The notes under the pieces: model-generated | Database searches by the model: none | Told to the model about the DNA's origin: nothing | The model's input: the letters and a program-made list of their open reading frames with translations, nothing else | Shown: positions 1 to 7,863 of the stretch, in pieces | Layout: every line of letters starts with the position of its first letter | Numbering within the stretch: position 1 is the stretch's first letter | Position numbers and translations under genes: made by a program | NCBI GenBank assembly: GCA_018333075.1 | Contig: BORH01000013.1 | Location: 58,597 to 122,596, forward strand | Source: Heyndrickxia sporothermodurans | Lineage (GTDB): Bacteria > Bacillota > Bacilli > Bacillales > Bacillaceae_C | Reading direction: 5' to 3' | DNA length: 64,000 nucleotides

Positions 1-742
1 CGACTACCATTTTTCCATTAGCTGTATCAAAGGTCTGATATGGAACTATATTGGCATGAGAATTACCTAACAACCCAGGAATTTTTTCAGACATTAAATA
101 ATTGCTGGCAATATTGATAAGTGAACTAACACCTGCATCAAACAATGAAATATCAAGTTTTTGTCCTGTTCCAGATTTGTTTCTTTCGAGCAATGCAGCC
201 TGAATTCCAATACATGAATATAGACCAGTTAAAATATCAGTTATTGCCACACCTACCTTTTGTGGACCAGACAATGAATCACCGGTTATACTCATTAATC
301 CGGACATTGCTTGAATGATATAATCATACCCAGCTAATTCCTTATATGGACCGGTTTCACCAAATCCAGTAATAGAACAATATACCAGCTCTTTATTTAT
401 TTCTGACAAGGTCTTATAGTCAAGTCCTAAACGTTCCATCGTTCCTGTTTTGAAATTATGGATAAGTACATCACAATCTTTTATTATTTGTTTAATAATC
501 TCTTTTCCCTTTGCTGACTTTAAATCAATCGTCATGCTCTTCTTATTTCGATTAGCGCATAGATAATAAGCACTTACCCCATTTGAAAATGGAGGACCCC
601 AATTTCTTGTATCATCACTTCCGCCAGGTGCCTCAACTTTTATTACTTCTGCACCTAAATCACCGAATATCATTGTACATAACGGCCCTGCCAAAACCCT
701 TGTTAAATCAAGTACTTTTACCCCAGTTAATGTTTCCATCAT
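1..742 (-). CDS. CaiB/BaiF (type III) CoA-transferase, 3' part beyond window
   Basis: The gene runs off the left edge, leaving about 247 N-terminal codons. The protein is a type III (formyl-CoA transferase/CaiB-BaiF) CoA-transferase, which moves CoA between carboxylic acids through an aspartyl-CoA thioester. Seen in sequence: the family N-terminus GVKVLDLTRVLAGP, the motif FGDLGAEVIKVE, 'NRNKKSMTIDLK' and an Asp at residue 169 in VAITDILTG, matching the catalytic Asp169 of formyl-CoA transferase. The start is ATG at 742 or the adjacent ATG at 739; GGAGGGG precedes both, and spacing slightly favours 739. It lies behind a structured leader with an intrinsic terminator (793-967), so its expression is probably controlled by attenuation. 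The acid substrate cannot be told from this fragment. Confidence 0.9.
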   Translation of the reverse strand, partial: MMETLTGVKVLDLTRVLAGPLCTMIFGDLGAEVIKVEAPGGSDDTRNWGPPFSNGVSAYYLCANRNKKSMTIDLKSAKGKEIIKQIIKDCDVLIHNFKTGTMERLGLDYKTLSEINKELVYCSITGFGETGPYKELAGYDYIIQAMSGLMSITGDSLSGPQKVGVAITDILTGLYSCIGIQAALLERNKSGTGQKLDISLFDAGVSSLINIASNYLMSEKIPGLLGNSHANIVPYQTFDTANGKMVV

Positions 743-792
743 TTCCCCTCCTTTCATTTTTTGATGCTTTCTTTTGTAAAAATTTATTAAAA

Positions 793-967
793 ATTGTCTT
801 ACTAAAATAAAAAACCAGTCCTCCATTTATTAATACTCAAAAATGGAAGACTGGCTTGTAATCTGCTGGAACCCATCTGGAAAGAAAGGTGAGCAGATTT
901 TACAGTCAAATTTTTATCATTTTAGTCATTCCTGTATTGCCTGAGGGTTTCTTCAGGTCATAGGAAT
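793..967 (-). promoter_or_regulatory. Structured 5' leader with terminator, riboswitch-like
   Basis: This is the leader of the CoA-transferase gene. Read on the minus strand it holds, in order, a stem ATTCCT/AGGAAT (962-967 with 928-933) enclosing CCTGA/TCAGG (953-957 with 940-944), a long stem AATCTGCT/AGCAGATT (892-899 with 860-867), and an intrinsic terminator. GACTG (903-907) can pair with CAGTC (849-853), and that same CAGTC forms the 5' arm of the terminator stem, so the two folds exclude each other. This is the layout of a riboswitch or other attenuator. I do not recognise any known class: T-box, SAM, TPP, FMN, purine, lysine and glycine consensus sequences are absent. Confidence 0.55.
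797..854 (-). terminator. Intrinsic terminator in CoA-transferase leader
   Basis: Inverted repeat CCAGTCCTCCATTT (815-828) and AAATGGAAGACTGG (841-854). On the minus strand it is followed by a run of T (GGTTTTTTATTTTAG). It lies upstream of the CoA-transferase start, so it acts as an attenuator rather than as an end-of-gene terminator for that gene. Confidence 0.75.
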
Positions 968-974
968 ATTCTTA

Positions 975-1003
975 TAAATATATTCTACAATATTTTCAGT
1001 CAA
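975..1003 (-). promoter_or_regulatory. Candidate sigma-A promoter for the CoA-transferase leader
   Basis: On the minus strand TTGACT (1003-998) is followed by TATATT after 15 bp or TATTTA after 17 bp. Transcription would start near 968, just before the first leader stem, which fits a dedicated leader RNA. Neither spacing/-10 choice is ideal. Confidence 0.45.
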
Positions 1004-1061
1004 TTGTGAATAGTACTTTTACTAATTTTCAGGTTTAACACTTTAAAATGCCTAATCAAAA

Positions 1062-1670
1062 TTATTGTAAACCTGCCTTCACCCATTCTGCTACTTGAAC
1101 TGTACGTTTAGCTTGGTGTTTAACAGCTCCTTCAGCATCCTCTACAATTCCTTTTTCTGTAGCAGTAACTGTAGTTCCATATGGGTTACCACCAGCAGCG
1201 TAGATTGACTGATCGGTATATCCTGGTGCTGCAATAATTGCTCCCCAATGCATCATTGAAGTATAAATTGCATGTATCGTTTGTTCTTGTCCGCCATTCG
1301 CATTACCAGCAGATGCCATCGCACTTACTACTTTATTCACCGTTTTTCCTTGAGCCCAGAAGCCTCCTAAGGTGTCTAGAAACTGCTTCATTTGTGATGG
1401 AATATTACCAAATCTTGTAGGTGCACTAAATATAATCGCATCAGCCCATTCAAGATCATTTGCCGTTGCTACAGGAACATTTTTAGTTTCTTCCGCGTGC
1501 TTTTTCCAAGCCGGATTGGACTCAATTGCTGCCGCAGGTGCCAATTCTTCGACTTTTAAAACTCTAACCTCTGCCCCAGTCTCTTTTGCTGCTTCCTCTG
1601 CCCATTTAGAAAGCTGATAATTCGTACCAGTTGAACTATAGTAAATAATTGCTAAATTAACATTAGTCAT
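1062..1670 (-). CDS. wrbA: NAD(P)H:quinone oxidoreductase, WrbA type
   Basis: A flavodoxin-fold FMN protein that reduces quinones by two electrons in the cytoplasm and protects against quinone stress. The 202-residue length is normal for WrbA. Seen in sequence: the FMN-phosphate loop YYSSTGTNYQLS near the N-terminus, 'FSAPTRFGNIPSQMKQFLD' in the middle, and the conserved stretch GGQEQTIHAIYTSMMHWGAIIAAPGY split around the flavin. The start could be GTG at 1673 or ATG at 1670; AGGAGAG sits 5 or 8 bases upstream respectively and I prefer the ATG. It is a single gene, divergent from the phosphate transport pair. An interrupted palindrome upstream (1756-1790) may be its operator. Confidence 0.92.
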   Translation of the reverse strand: MTNVNLAIIYYSSTGTNYQLSKWAEEAAKETGAEVRVLKVEELAPAAAIESNPAWKKHAEETKNVPVATANDLEWADAIIFSAPTRFGNIPSQMKQFLDTLGGFWAQGKTVNKVVSAMASAGNANGGQEQTIHAIYTSMMHWGAIIAAPGYTDQSIYAAGGNPYGTTVTATEKGIVEDAEGAVKHQAKRTVQVAEWVKAGLQ

Positions 1671-1755
1671 CACTTATTCTCTCCTAACTTTCTGCTTTTC
1701 ATTGAAAACACTTTTATTTTTTCACGAAGAATATAAAAAAAGTCTGCCAATTTTT

Positions 1756-1790
1756 ATATCTCTATTTTGGAACTCCCAATTTCGAGATAT
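1756..1790. promoter_or_regulatory. ATATCTC/GAGATAT inverted repeat upstream of wrbA
   Basis: Seven-base arms ATATCTC (1756-1762) and GAGATAT (1784-1790) are separated by 21 bp in the wrbA promoter region. On the minus strand the first half reads TATCTCGAAAT, like one half of the MhqR operator of Bacillus subtilis (TATCTCGAATTCGAGATA type), but the halves are further apart here. The link to MhqR is inference. Confidence 0.3.
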
Positions 1791-1984
1791 GATATAAACG
1801 AATGTTTTCTATTTGTTAAAGAAAACCTACATTTTTCGTTTTAATAATTTCAAATGAATTGTGAAAAAATAAAGACATAAATGAAAGCGTGTTCAAAAAA
1901 TATTTCGACATATTTCTTTTCTACTTCGCCAAAATCAGATAAAATATATACGTTTGATAATACAAAGCTTGTAGGAGGCTCTTT

Positions 1985-2605
1985 ATGGTATTTAAAAACA
2001 AGAAAGACAAATTCGCAGTTCTATTAGGGAATATTTCTGCAAACTTAAGAGAAAGTATGAATTATTTTGCAGATTATAAACTAAACAATGCTAGTGATTT
2101 AAAAATTTTTGCACAAAAGATGAAGGAGTATGAATCTCAAGGAGATACCTATGTTCATCAAATGATTTTAGAACTAAACGATACGTTTATTACTCCAATC
2201 GAAAGAGAAGATTTGTTGACGCTAACAAATAGCCTTGACGATATTTTAGACGGATTGGAGCACTGTGCATATATCTTTGAAGTATACAATATTACTTCTG
2301 CTGATGACTATATGTATAAATTTGTCGATGCCATAAGAAATTGTACAGTAGAAATTGATAAGGCAATCGAGCTTATGTTTAATAAAAAGCTTCCAAAAAT
2401 GCGCCCACATGCAATTAAAATAAAAGAATATGAATCATTATGTGATGATATATTGCGGGATTCCATTAAAGACCTTTTCAAAACAGAAACAGACCCTATT
2501 CGTTTAATTAAATATAAAGAGGTCTATGAGGATTTAGAGGAAATTGCTGATTATTGCCAAAGTGTAGCGAACATTCTAGAAACCATTATTATGAAGAACG
2601 CATAA
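1985..2605 (+). CDS. DUF47 (PhoU-like) Pit accessory protein
   Basis: A 206-residue, all-helical PhoU-like DUF47 protein. It is the usual partner encoded just before a Pit-type phosphate transporter and is thought to regulate that transporter. Seen in sequence: a helical bundle with repeated acidic/metal-binding motifs, such as 'FITPIEREDLLTLTNSLDDI' near residue 80 and 'EVYEDLEEIADYCQSVANI' near the C-terminus. The start is ATG at 1985 behind TAGGAGG with 6-7 bases spacing. The stop lies 11 bases before the pit start, so the two are clearly one operon. Confidence 0.93.
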   Translation: MVFKNKKDKFAVLLGNISANLRESMNYFADYKLNNASDLKIFAQKMKEYESQGDTYVHQMILELNDTFITPIEREDLLTLTNSLDDILDGLEHCAYIFEVYNITSADDYMYKFVDAIRNCTVEIDKAIELMFNKKLPKMRPHAIKIKEYESLCDDILRDSIKDLFKTETDPIRLIKYKEVYEDLEEIADYCQSVANILETIIMKNA

Positions 2606-2616
2606 GGAGTCTTTTT

Positions 2617-3621
2617 ATGGATAGTGTATTGATTATTACAATTCTAATCGTTGTTTGCGCGTTGGCATTTGATTTTATTAATGGATTTCATGATACAGCA
2701 AACGCGATTGCTACAGCTGTTTCTACGAAGGCGTTAAAACCTAGACATGCCATAGTACTTGCAGCCATCATGAATTTTTTAGGAGCTATGACCTTTACAG
2801 GTGTAGCGAAAACAATTACGAAAGACATTGTCGATCCATTTACGCTACCTAATGCGTCTTTCGTTATCCTGTCAGCATTGATTGCTGCGATTGCATGGAA
2901 TTTAATTACATGGTATTTTGGGATACCAAGTAGTTCCTCTCATGCAATCATTGGATCCATTGCAGGTGCTGCAATTGCAGCTGCTGGATTTTCATCGTTA
3001 AATTATAAAGGATTTATGAAAATTATTGAAGCTCTTCTATTATCACCAGTCATAGCATTTGCCATTGGATTTATAGTATATAGCATTTTTAAAGTAGTAT
3101 TTAAAAACTTCAATTTAACAAAAACAAATAAAGGTTTTCGATTGATTCAAATTTTCACTGCAGCCTTACAGTCTTATACTCATGGCACGAATGATGCCCA
3201 AAAAGCAATGGGGATCATTACTATGGCGTTAATATCTAATGGATATATCAGTGGTCAAAACGCAGATGTACCTTTTTGGGTTCAAGTATCCTGTGCTACT
3301 GCAATGGGACTTGGGACATCCATAGGCGGGTGGAAAATTATTAAAACAGTTGGCGGAAAAATAATGAAAATTCGCCCGATAAATGGTGTTGCAGCCGATT
3401 TAAGCTCAGCCTTTATTATCTTTGGTGCAACATATATTCATCTTCCTGTTAGTACCACCCATGTCATTTCTTCTTCGATTTTAGGTGTTGGATCAGCACA
3501 TAGAATTAAAGGGGTAAAATGGGATACTGCTCAACGAATGGTAATCACTTGGGTTATTACATTGCCAATCTCAGCAACACTTGCGGGGTTAATTTATCTT
3601 CTTTTGAACAGTATTTTTTAA
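2617..3621 (+). CDS. pit: Inorganic phosphate transporter, PiT family
   Basis: A membrane cation-phosphate symporter of the PiT family with 334 residues and about ten hydrophobic segments. Both family signature repeats are visible: 'FDFINGFHDTANAIATAVST' near residue 18 and 'QSYTHGTNDAQKAMGI' near residue 190, with GIPSSSSHA and LPVSTTHVISSS as the paired second motifs. I start it at ATG 2617 behind AAGGAGT; a longer reading from 2554 overlaps the upstream gene and adds residues foreign to the family. It forms an operon with the DUF47 gene and ends at a terminator. Confidence 0.95.
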   Translation: MDSVLIITILIVVCALAFDFINGFHDTANAIATAVSTKALKPRHAIVLAAIMNFLGAMTFTGVAKTITKDIVDPFTLPNASFVILSALIAAIAWNLITWYFGIPSSSSHAIIGSIAGAAIAAAGFSSLNYKGFMKIIEALLLSPVIAFAIGFIVYSIFKVVFKNFNLTKTNKGFRLIQIFTAALQSYTHGTNDAQKAMGIITMALISNGYISGQNADVPFWVQVSCATAMGLGTSIGGWKIIKTVGGKIMKIRPINGVAADLSSAFIIFGATYIHLPVSTTHVISSSILGVGSAHRIKGVKWDTAQRMVITWVITLPISATLAGLIYLLLNSIF

Positions 3622-3662
3622 GATCGTTTCAAGTATACAAAATAATATTCATTTATTTATTC

Positions 3663-3700
3663 AACTTCGCTTTTTGAACAGAGTGAAGTTTTTTTATTTT
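3663..3700 (+). terminator. Terminator after pit
   Basis: Stem ACTTCGCT / AGTGAAGT (one G-U pair) around a short loop, followed by TTTTTTTA. Confidence 0.75.
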
Positions 3701-3783
3701 TTCAAAAACCACCTATTTACATTATTATACAAAAGTGATATCATTTTAATATACAAAAGATATCCAAAGGGTGGGGGTAAAAT

Positions 3784-4626
3784 ATGACTGAGAAAAAGGT
3801 TTGGCAACTAAATGGTTTTATCGGTATTTTGATCATCGCTGTTTTACTTTTGTTTAGCCTGTTTATGTTTAGCAGAGAACAAATTGGGCTAGCTCTTGTT
3901 TCGATTATTATTGCTATGCTGCTTGCATCAGGTGTAACGATTATCCAACCAAATCAAGCTGCTGTTGTTACCTTCTTCGGAAAGTATTTAGGTACCATTC
4001 GTGAGAGTGGATTATTTATTACTGTCCCATTTACATTAAAGAAAAAGGTATCCTTAAGAGTAAGAAATTTTAATAGTAAAAAATTAAAGGTCAATGATGT
4101 TGACGGAAATCCAATTGAAATTGCAGCAGTTATTGTGTTTAAAGTCATTGATTCTGCAAAGGCAGTATTTGATGTTGATCAATATGAAGAATTTGTGGAA
4201 ATCCAAAGTGAAACAGCTATTCGTCATGTTGCGACAAAATATCCTTATGATACGTATGATAGCGTAGAATTAACACTTCGCGGGAATGCAGTAGAAGTTT
4301 CAACAGAATTAGCAAGTGAGCTCCAGGAACGTTTAAATGTTGCAGGAGTGGAAGTTATCGAAGCAAGACTTACTCACCTTGCTTACTCTACAGAAATTGC
4401 ACAAGCAATGTTACAGCGCCAACAAGCATCTGCCATTATTTCTGCTCGTCAAAAAATTGTAGAAGGTGCCGTTGGAATGGCACAGCTTGCTATCCAGCAA
4501 TTAGAGGATGGGAATGTCATCGATTTAGATGATGAGAGAAGGGTCCAATTAGTAAACAATTTATTAGTAGCGATTGTTTCTGATAAAGCCACTCAACCAG
4601 TGATCAATACAGGAACCTTATATTAA
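3784..4626 (+). CDS. SPFH/Band 7 (stomatin-prohibitin) membrane protein
   Basis: A 280-residue SPFH-domain protein. Two hydrophobic segments (about residues 12-30 and 37-55) anchor it. The SPFH core starts at 'IQPNQAAVVTFFGKYLGTI', followed by 'VPFTLKKKVSLRVRNF', and then a helical, Gln/Ala-rich tail ('ALQRQQASAII'-like repeat near residue 205). Proteins of this group form oligomeric membrane scaffolds; the exact role here is unknown. It begins at ATG 3784 behind GGGTGGGGG. A 58-residue ribbon-helix-helix protein follows 12 bases downstream and a terminator closes the pair. Confidence 0.9.
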   Translation: MTEKKVWQLNGFIGILIIAVLLLFSLFMFSREQIGLALVSIIIAMLLASGVTIIQPNQAAVVTFFGKYLGTIRESGLFITVPFTLKKKVSLRVRNFNSKKLKVNDVDGNPIEIAAVIVFKVIDSAKAVFDVDQYEEFVEIQSETAIRHVATKYPYDTYDSVELTLRGNAVEVSTELASELQERLNVAGVEVIEARLTHLAYSTEIAQAMLQRQQASAIISARQKIVEGAVGMAQLAIQQLEDGNVIDLDDERRVQLVNNLLVAIVSDKATQPVINTGTLY

Positions 4627-4638
4627 AGAGGGGTATCC

Positions 4639-4815
4639 ATGGCAAATAAAAAAAGCTTTCCATTACGAATTGATCCACAGCTATATGATATTTTACAAAA
4701 ATGGGCAGCAGATGAGTTTCGAAGCGTGAATAGCCATATCGAATATATTCTTCGTGATGCGGCAAAGCGAAATGGACGTTTATCAAAAAAAACAACTGAA
4801 GACGAAGAAAATTAA
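4639..4815 (+). CDS. Small Arc-like ribbon-helix-helix protein
   Basis: A 58-codon gene (start MANKKSFPLRIDPQLYDILQ) just behind the SPFH gene, with an AGAGGGG ribosome binding site. The sequence has the ribbon-helix-helix pattern of Arc/antitoxin DNA-binding proteins: a short strand SFPLRID, a helix containing LYDILQKWAADE, and a second helix VNSHIEYILRDAAKRNG. The tail is acidic. It may regulate its own operon or help the SPFH protein. No toxin gene is adjacent, so I do not call a toxin-antitoxin pair. Confidence 0.85.
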   Translation: MANKKSFPLRIDPQLYDILQKWAADEFRSVNSHIEYILRDAAKRNGRLSKKTTEDEEN

Positions 4816-4821
4816 AAGAAA

Positions 4822-4856
4822 AAAGCAACGAACTCAAACTTTTCGTTGCTTTTTTA
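4822..4856 (+). terminator. Terminator after the SPFH-RHH pair
   Basis: Stem AAGCAACGAA / TTCGTTGCTT followed by TTTTTTATA. Confidence 0.85.
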
Positions 4857-4868
4857 TATGCCTACTGC

Positions 4869-4964
4869 TTAAAAAAGGTATGTTCGTAAGATGCTAAGCA
4901 ATAATAAAAACGCTACAACCATCATCACAACTACTAATATCTTTTCTTGTTTTTCTCCTTTCAA
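4869..4964 (-). CDS. Possible 31-residue single-span membrane protein
   Basis: A short minus-strand frame starting at TTG 4964, behind AGGAGG with 10 bases spacing. It encodes a charged N-terminus (MKGEKQEK), one hydrophobic stretch of about 18 residues (ILVVVMMVVAFLLLLSIL) and a short RTYLF end. The strong Shine-Dalgarno and the clean membrane segment support it; the length and TTG start argue for caution. No function can be given. The rest of the 4816-5202 gap holds the terminator before it and the purine permease promoter region after it. Confidence 0.4.
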   Translation of the reverse strand: MKGEKQEKILVVVMMVVAFLLLLSILRTYLF

Positions 4965-5142
4965 AAGATGACGGCCTCCTTTTATTTCAGCTTTTTTAAT
5001 TATATCAATTTCCTATTATTTTTTATAATGAACAGGTAAAGCTATTACTAACTACCTCTATTATTACATTAAAAATTTAGTCTTAACTCTCAACAATAGA
5101 ACAAACCAATGAAATTATTATAAAACAGTTGCGTAATCATTT

Positions 5143-5186
5143 AATAACGAATATTATATTAAATGTAGTAAAAAACGTTCGTTTTT
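5143..5186 (+). promoter_or_regulatory. Weak PurBox-like inverted pair upstream of the NCS2 permease
   Basis: AATAACGAATATT (5143-5155) on the plus strand and AAAAACGAACGTT on the minus strand (5174-5186) each match the Bacillus PurR box AWWWCCGAACWWT at about 11 of 13 positions. They face each other across 18 bp. A PurR-regulated purine permease would fit, but the second box lies almost on the ribosome binding site and both miss a core base. Confidence 0.22.
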
Positions 5187-5202
5187 TCGGAGGACTTATT
5201 AT

Positions 5203-6510
5203 ATGTTTAACAGATTTAAATTAAAAGAAAACGGCACAACTGTAAAAACAGAGATTATTGCCGGTTTAACTACATTTTTGTCAATGGTTTATATCGTTGT
5301 CGTCAATCCGCTAATCCTTTCTGATGCTGGCGTACCTTTTGACCAAGTATTTATGGCGACTATTATATCAGCTGTTGTTGGTACATTATGGATGGCGCTT
5401 TTTGCAAACTATCCTATCGCAATTGCACCAGGGATGGGCTTGAATGCTTATTTCGCCTATTCAGTTGTCGGAACACATGGAAATATTGATTATGTCACAG
5501 CATTTTCAGCAGTTTTTGTAGCAGGTATTATCTTTATTATTCTATCCGTTACACCTTTTCGTAGTAAATTAATTGAAGCTATCCCTGAAAACCTAAAACA
5601 TGGAATTACTGCAGGGATTGGATTATTTATTGCATTTATTGGTTTAAGACAAACTGGAATTATTACTGCACATAAAAATAACTTAGTACAACTTGGTGAT
5701 CTTCACCAACCAGTAACCATTCTGGCTTTAGTAGGTTTAGCTATAACATTAATATTAATGGCACGAAACATTCATGGTGCACTTTTCATTGGAATGATCA
5801 TTACTGCGATCATTGCCCTTTTTACAGGCCAATTAACGTTTAATAAAGGCATCGTCGAAATGCCTCACTTACCAGAATTTATTATCCATAATCCTATTTC
5901 TGCAATTGGTGATGTATTCAGCCATAGTTTATATGCGGTTGTATTTTCGTTTTTACTCGTTACCATTTTTGATACAACAGGTACAATGGTCGGTGTTGCA
6001 GAGCAAGCAGGGCTTATAAAAGGAAAAACAATGCCTCGTGCACGTGAAGCATTATTAGCTGATTCAATCGCGACAACAATTGGTTCTGTTTTTGGTACAA
6101 GCCCAACAAGTGCCTTTGTTGAGTCAACATCTGGAGTTGCTGCGGGTGGCCGTACAGGACTTACCACTGTTACAGTATCTATATTGTTTATCATTTCTTC
6201 CTTTTTTAGTCCATTAGTACGTGCTGTATCCGGTTTACCTGCTATTACAGCGCCAGCGCTTATCATCGTAGGAAGCTTAATGATTGGTAGTGTCGCACGT
6301 ATTAAATGGTCTGAGATTGATGAAGCATTTCCTGCATTTTTAATCATTCTTAGCATGCCATTAACATCTAGTATTGCTACAGGTATAGCCCTTGGCTTTA
6401 TTTCCTATCCGATATTAAAATTAGTTAAAGGAAAATGGCGTGAAGTACATCCTCTTGTCTATATTTTTGCCGTATTGTTTTTCTCACAGCTTGCTTTCTT
6501 ACCACATTAA
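5203..6510 (+). CDS. NCS2 family purine permease (PbuG/PbuO/AzgA type)
   Basis: A 435-residue, about 12-14-segment membrane permease of the AzgA branch of NCS2, which imports guanine/hypoxanthine or adenine. Seen in sequence: 'ETIAGLTTF'-type start (EIIAGLTTFLSMVYIVVVNP), the motif APGMGLNAYFAY near residue 75, 'TAGIGLFIAFIGLRQTGI' mid-protein and 'LFGTSPTSAFVESTSGV'-like signature (FGTSPTSAFVESTSGVAAGG) near residue 300. The start is ATG 5203 behind TCGGAGG. It is a single gene ending at a bidirectional terminator shared with the NERD gene. The exact purine cannot be assigned. Confidence 0.9.
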   Translation: MFNRFKLKENGTTVKTEIIAGLTTFLSMVYIVVVNPLILSDAGVPFDQVFMATIISAVVGTLWMALFANYPIAIAPGMGLNAYFAYSVVGTHGNIDYVTAFSAVFVAGIIFIILSVTPFRSKLIEAIPENLKHGITAGIGLFIAFIGLRQTGIITAHKNNLVQLGDLHQPVTILALVGLAITLILMARNIHGALFIGMIITAIIALFTGQLTFNKGIVEMPHLPEFIIHNPISAIGDVFSHSLYAVVFSFLLVTIFDTTGTMVGVAEQAGLIKGKTMPRAREALLADSIATTIGSVFGTSPTSAFVESTSGVAAGGRTGLTTVTVSILFIISSFFSPLVRAVSGLPAITAPALIIVGSLMIGSVARIKWSEIDEAFPAFLIILSMPLTSSIATGIALGFISYPILKLVKGKWREVHPLVYIFAVLFFSQLAFLPH

Positions 6511-6517
6511 TGAAAAT

Positions 6518-6541
6518 GGAATCAGCAGTTTTGCTGATTCC
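6518..6541. terminator. Bidirectional terminator between permease and NERD gene
   Basis: Perfect 10-bp stem GGAATCAGCA / TGCTGATTCC with a 4-base loop, between two convergent genes. It has a T-rich tract on the plus side (CTATTTTTG) and A-rich DNA before it. Confidence 0.85.
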
Positions 6542-7533
6542 TATTTTTGTCTACGAAAGTCAATTTTCTTATAGTCAATTTGATACACTCTTCCTTTCTT
6601 TTCTCCTGAAGCAATTAATTTCATTGATTTTAATATTGTATGTGTGGTTTTAGAAGAAGATAGCATTAAAAATTCTCGACATTTTTTATTCGTAATATGT
6701 GATTCTATAAGAAGAAAATAGTCTTTGATGGATTGTTCATGCGCTTTTTTTGAAGTGTATTGACATTGTGTACATTTCCATTGATACTTTTCTCTAATCA
6801 TTGAAAAGCTATTGCATTTCATGCATTGTACTCCCTTAATTACCTCATCCTGTTCAATTTTATATTCCTCTAAAATACTTTTTTGTGTCGGTGTATGAGA
6901 CTCTACTAATAATTCTGCCATCCTTTTCATTTGCAGCTGGGTTAATAAAGGTTTTTTATAATAGGAATGAAACTGCTCGATTTTATTTACGATTTGATCT
7001 AAATGAATAACAAATGGATCAATTGTTTTATTTTGTCCAACTACTTTAATAATCGTAGAAGGATCACTTATAACGATTAAATATTCAAGAGGGATTTGTG
7101 GGAAATGTCTTTCCTGAAGCCAACTAAAAAGCTGAAGATGCTGTCTCCTTGCTTGAGCAATGGGATCTTGAAAGCCTTCTTCCTTATTTTGATGATTGAT
7201 TCGAGTGAATTGATTTAATTCCGTATCGAATATTAATGTTCCAGAGTAGTTTTTCACTTCAATAATAAGGGCAAAGAATGGAGATAGGATGAGGGTATCC
7301 ATTTGGAAGAAATTTCGTTCACCTTTTAATCTGAGATCATGAAATATGAGATATTTTCCTCTAGGTAAAAATTGGAGAAAGTAATCAAGACTTTGTTCAC
7401 CACTATATCCTTTCCACCTTATTTTCAGGTCCCTTTCAATATCAGCTTGTTTTTCATGATTTTTTGGTAGCCTATTCTGTAAAGCCTCTCCTTTTAAAAT
7501 CCTAATTGGCAATCCTCTACTTTTAATAATCAA
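6541..7533 (-). CDS. NERD domain protein with C-terminal zinc ribbon
   Basis: A 330-residue protein with a NERD (nuclease-related) domain: 'YSGEQSLDYFLQFLPRGKYL' near residue 45, the acidic 'QMDTLILSPFFALIIEVKNY' (Asp...Glu-x-Lys nuclease-like triad) near residue 80, and 'FQDPIAQARRQ'. The C-terminal third carries two CxxC pairs (CMKCNS and CTQCQY), most likely a zinc ribbon that contacts nucleic acid. A DNA-processing role is inferred. I start at TTG 7533 because AAAGGAGG lies 8 bases upstream; the TTG at 7542 abuts that site directly. Its upstream region contains the 40-bp repeat array. Confidence 0.85.
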   Translation of the reverse strand: MIIKSRGLPIRILKGEALQNRLPKNHEKQADIERDLKIRWKGYSGEQSLDYFLQFLPRGKYLIFHDLRLKGERNFFQMDTLILSPFFALIIEVKNYSGTLIFDTELNQFTRINHQNKEEGFQDPIAQARRQHLQLFSWLQERHFPQIPLEYLIVISDPSTIIKVVGQNKTIDPFVIHLDQIVNKIEQFHSYYKKPLLTQLQMKRMAELLVESHTPTQKSILEEYKIEQDEVIKGVQCMKCNSFSMIREKYQWKCTQCQYTSKKAHEQSIKDYFLLIESHITNKKCREFLMLSSSKTTHTILKSMKLIASGEKKGRVYQIDYKKIDFRRQK

Positions 7534-7863
7534 ACTTGTCAACCTCCTTTTTGTAATCTATTACTGTTATTCTAGATAAGACAGAAAAACCCTTTATAAA
7601 GTTGGGAAGTTTTTTATACGGTTGGTGGAGATGATGGGGATGGTGGATATTTCTTCCGTAAGAGCCTCTTATCTGCTATAAGATCTCACTATCTACGAAA
7701 TTTTATATTTTATCTACACAAATTGACAATTTATCTACTACTTTTACGACTTTATCTTTGGAAAAATTAATTATTTCATCGATAACTTTGGCTTTTCGCT
7801 GTTCATTACTCTTTTTCAACTTTAATTCTTAATTATCACCTTTATTTAAACATTTTCCTCTTC

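Noticed and set aside
743-967. T-box or FMN/SAM/TPP riboswitch.
   Set aside because: None of the consensus boxes of these classes is present in the leader.
4639-4815. Toxin-antitoxin system.
   Set aside because: Only an RHH-like protein is present; the neighbour is an SPFH membrane protein and not a toxin.
5865-6356. A 163-codon minus frame inside the NCS2 permease gene.
   Set aside because: Antisense shadow of a clear membrane protein; no ribosome binding site or family.
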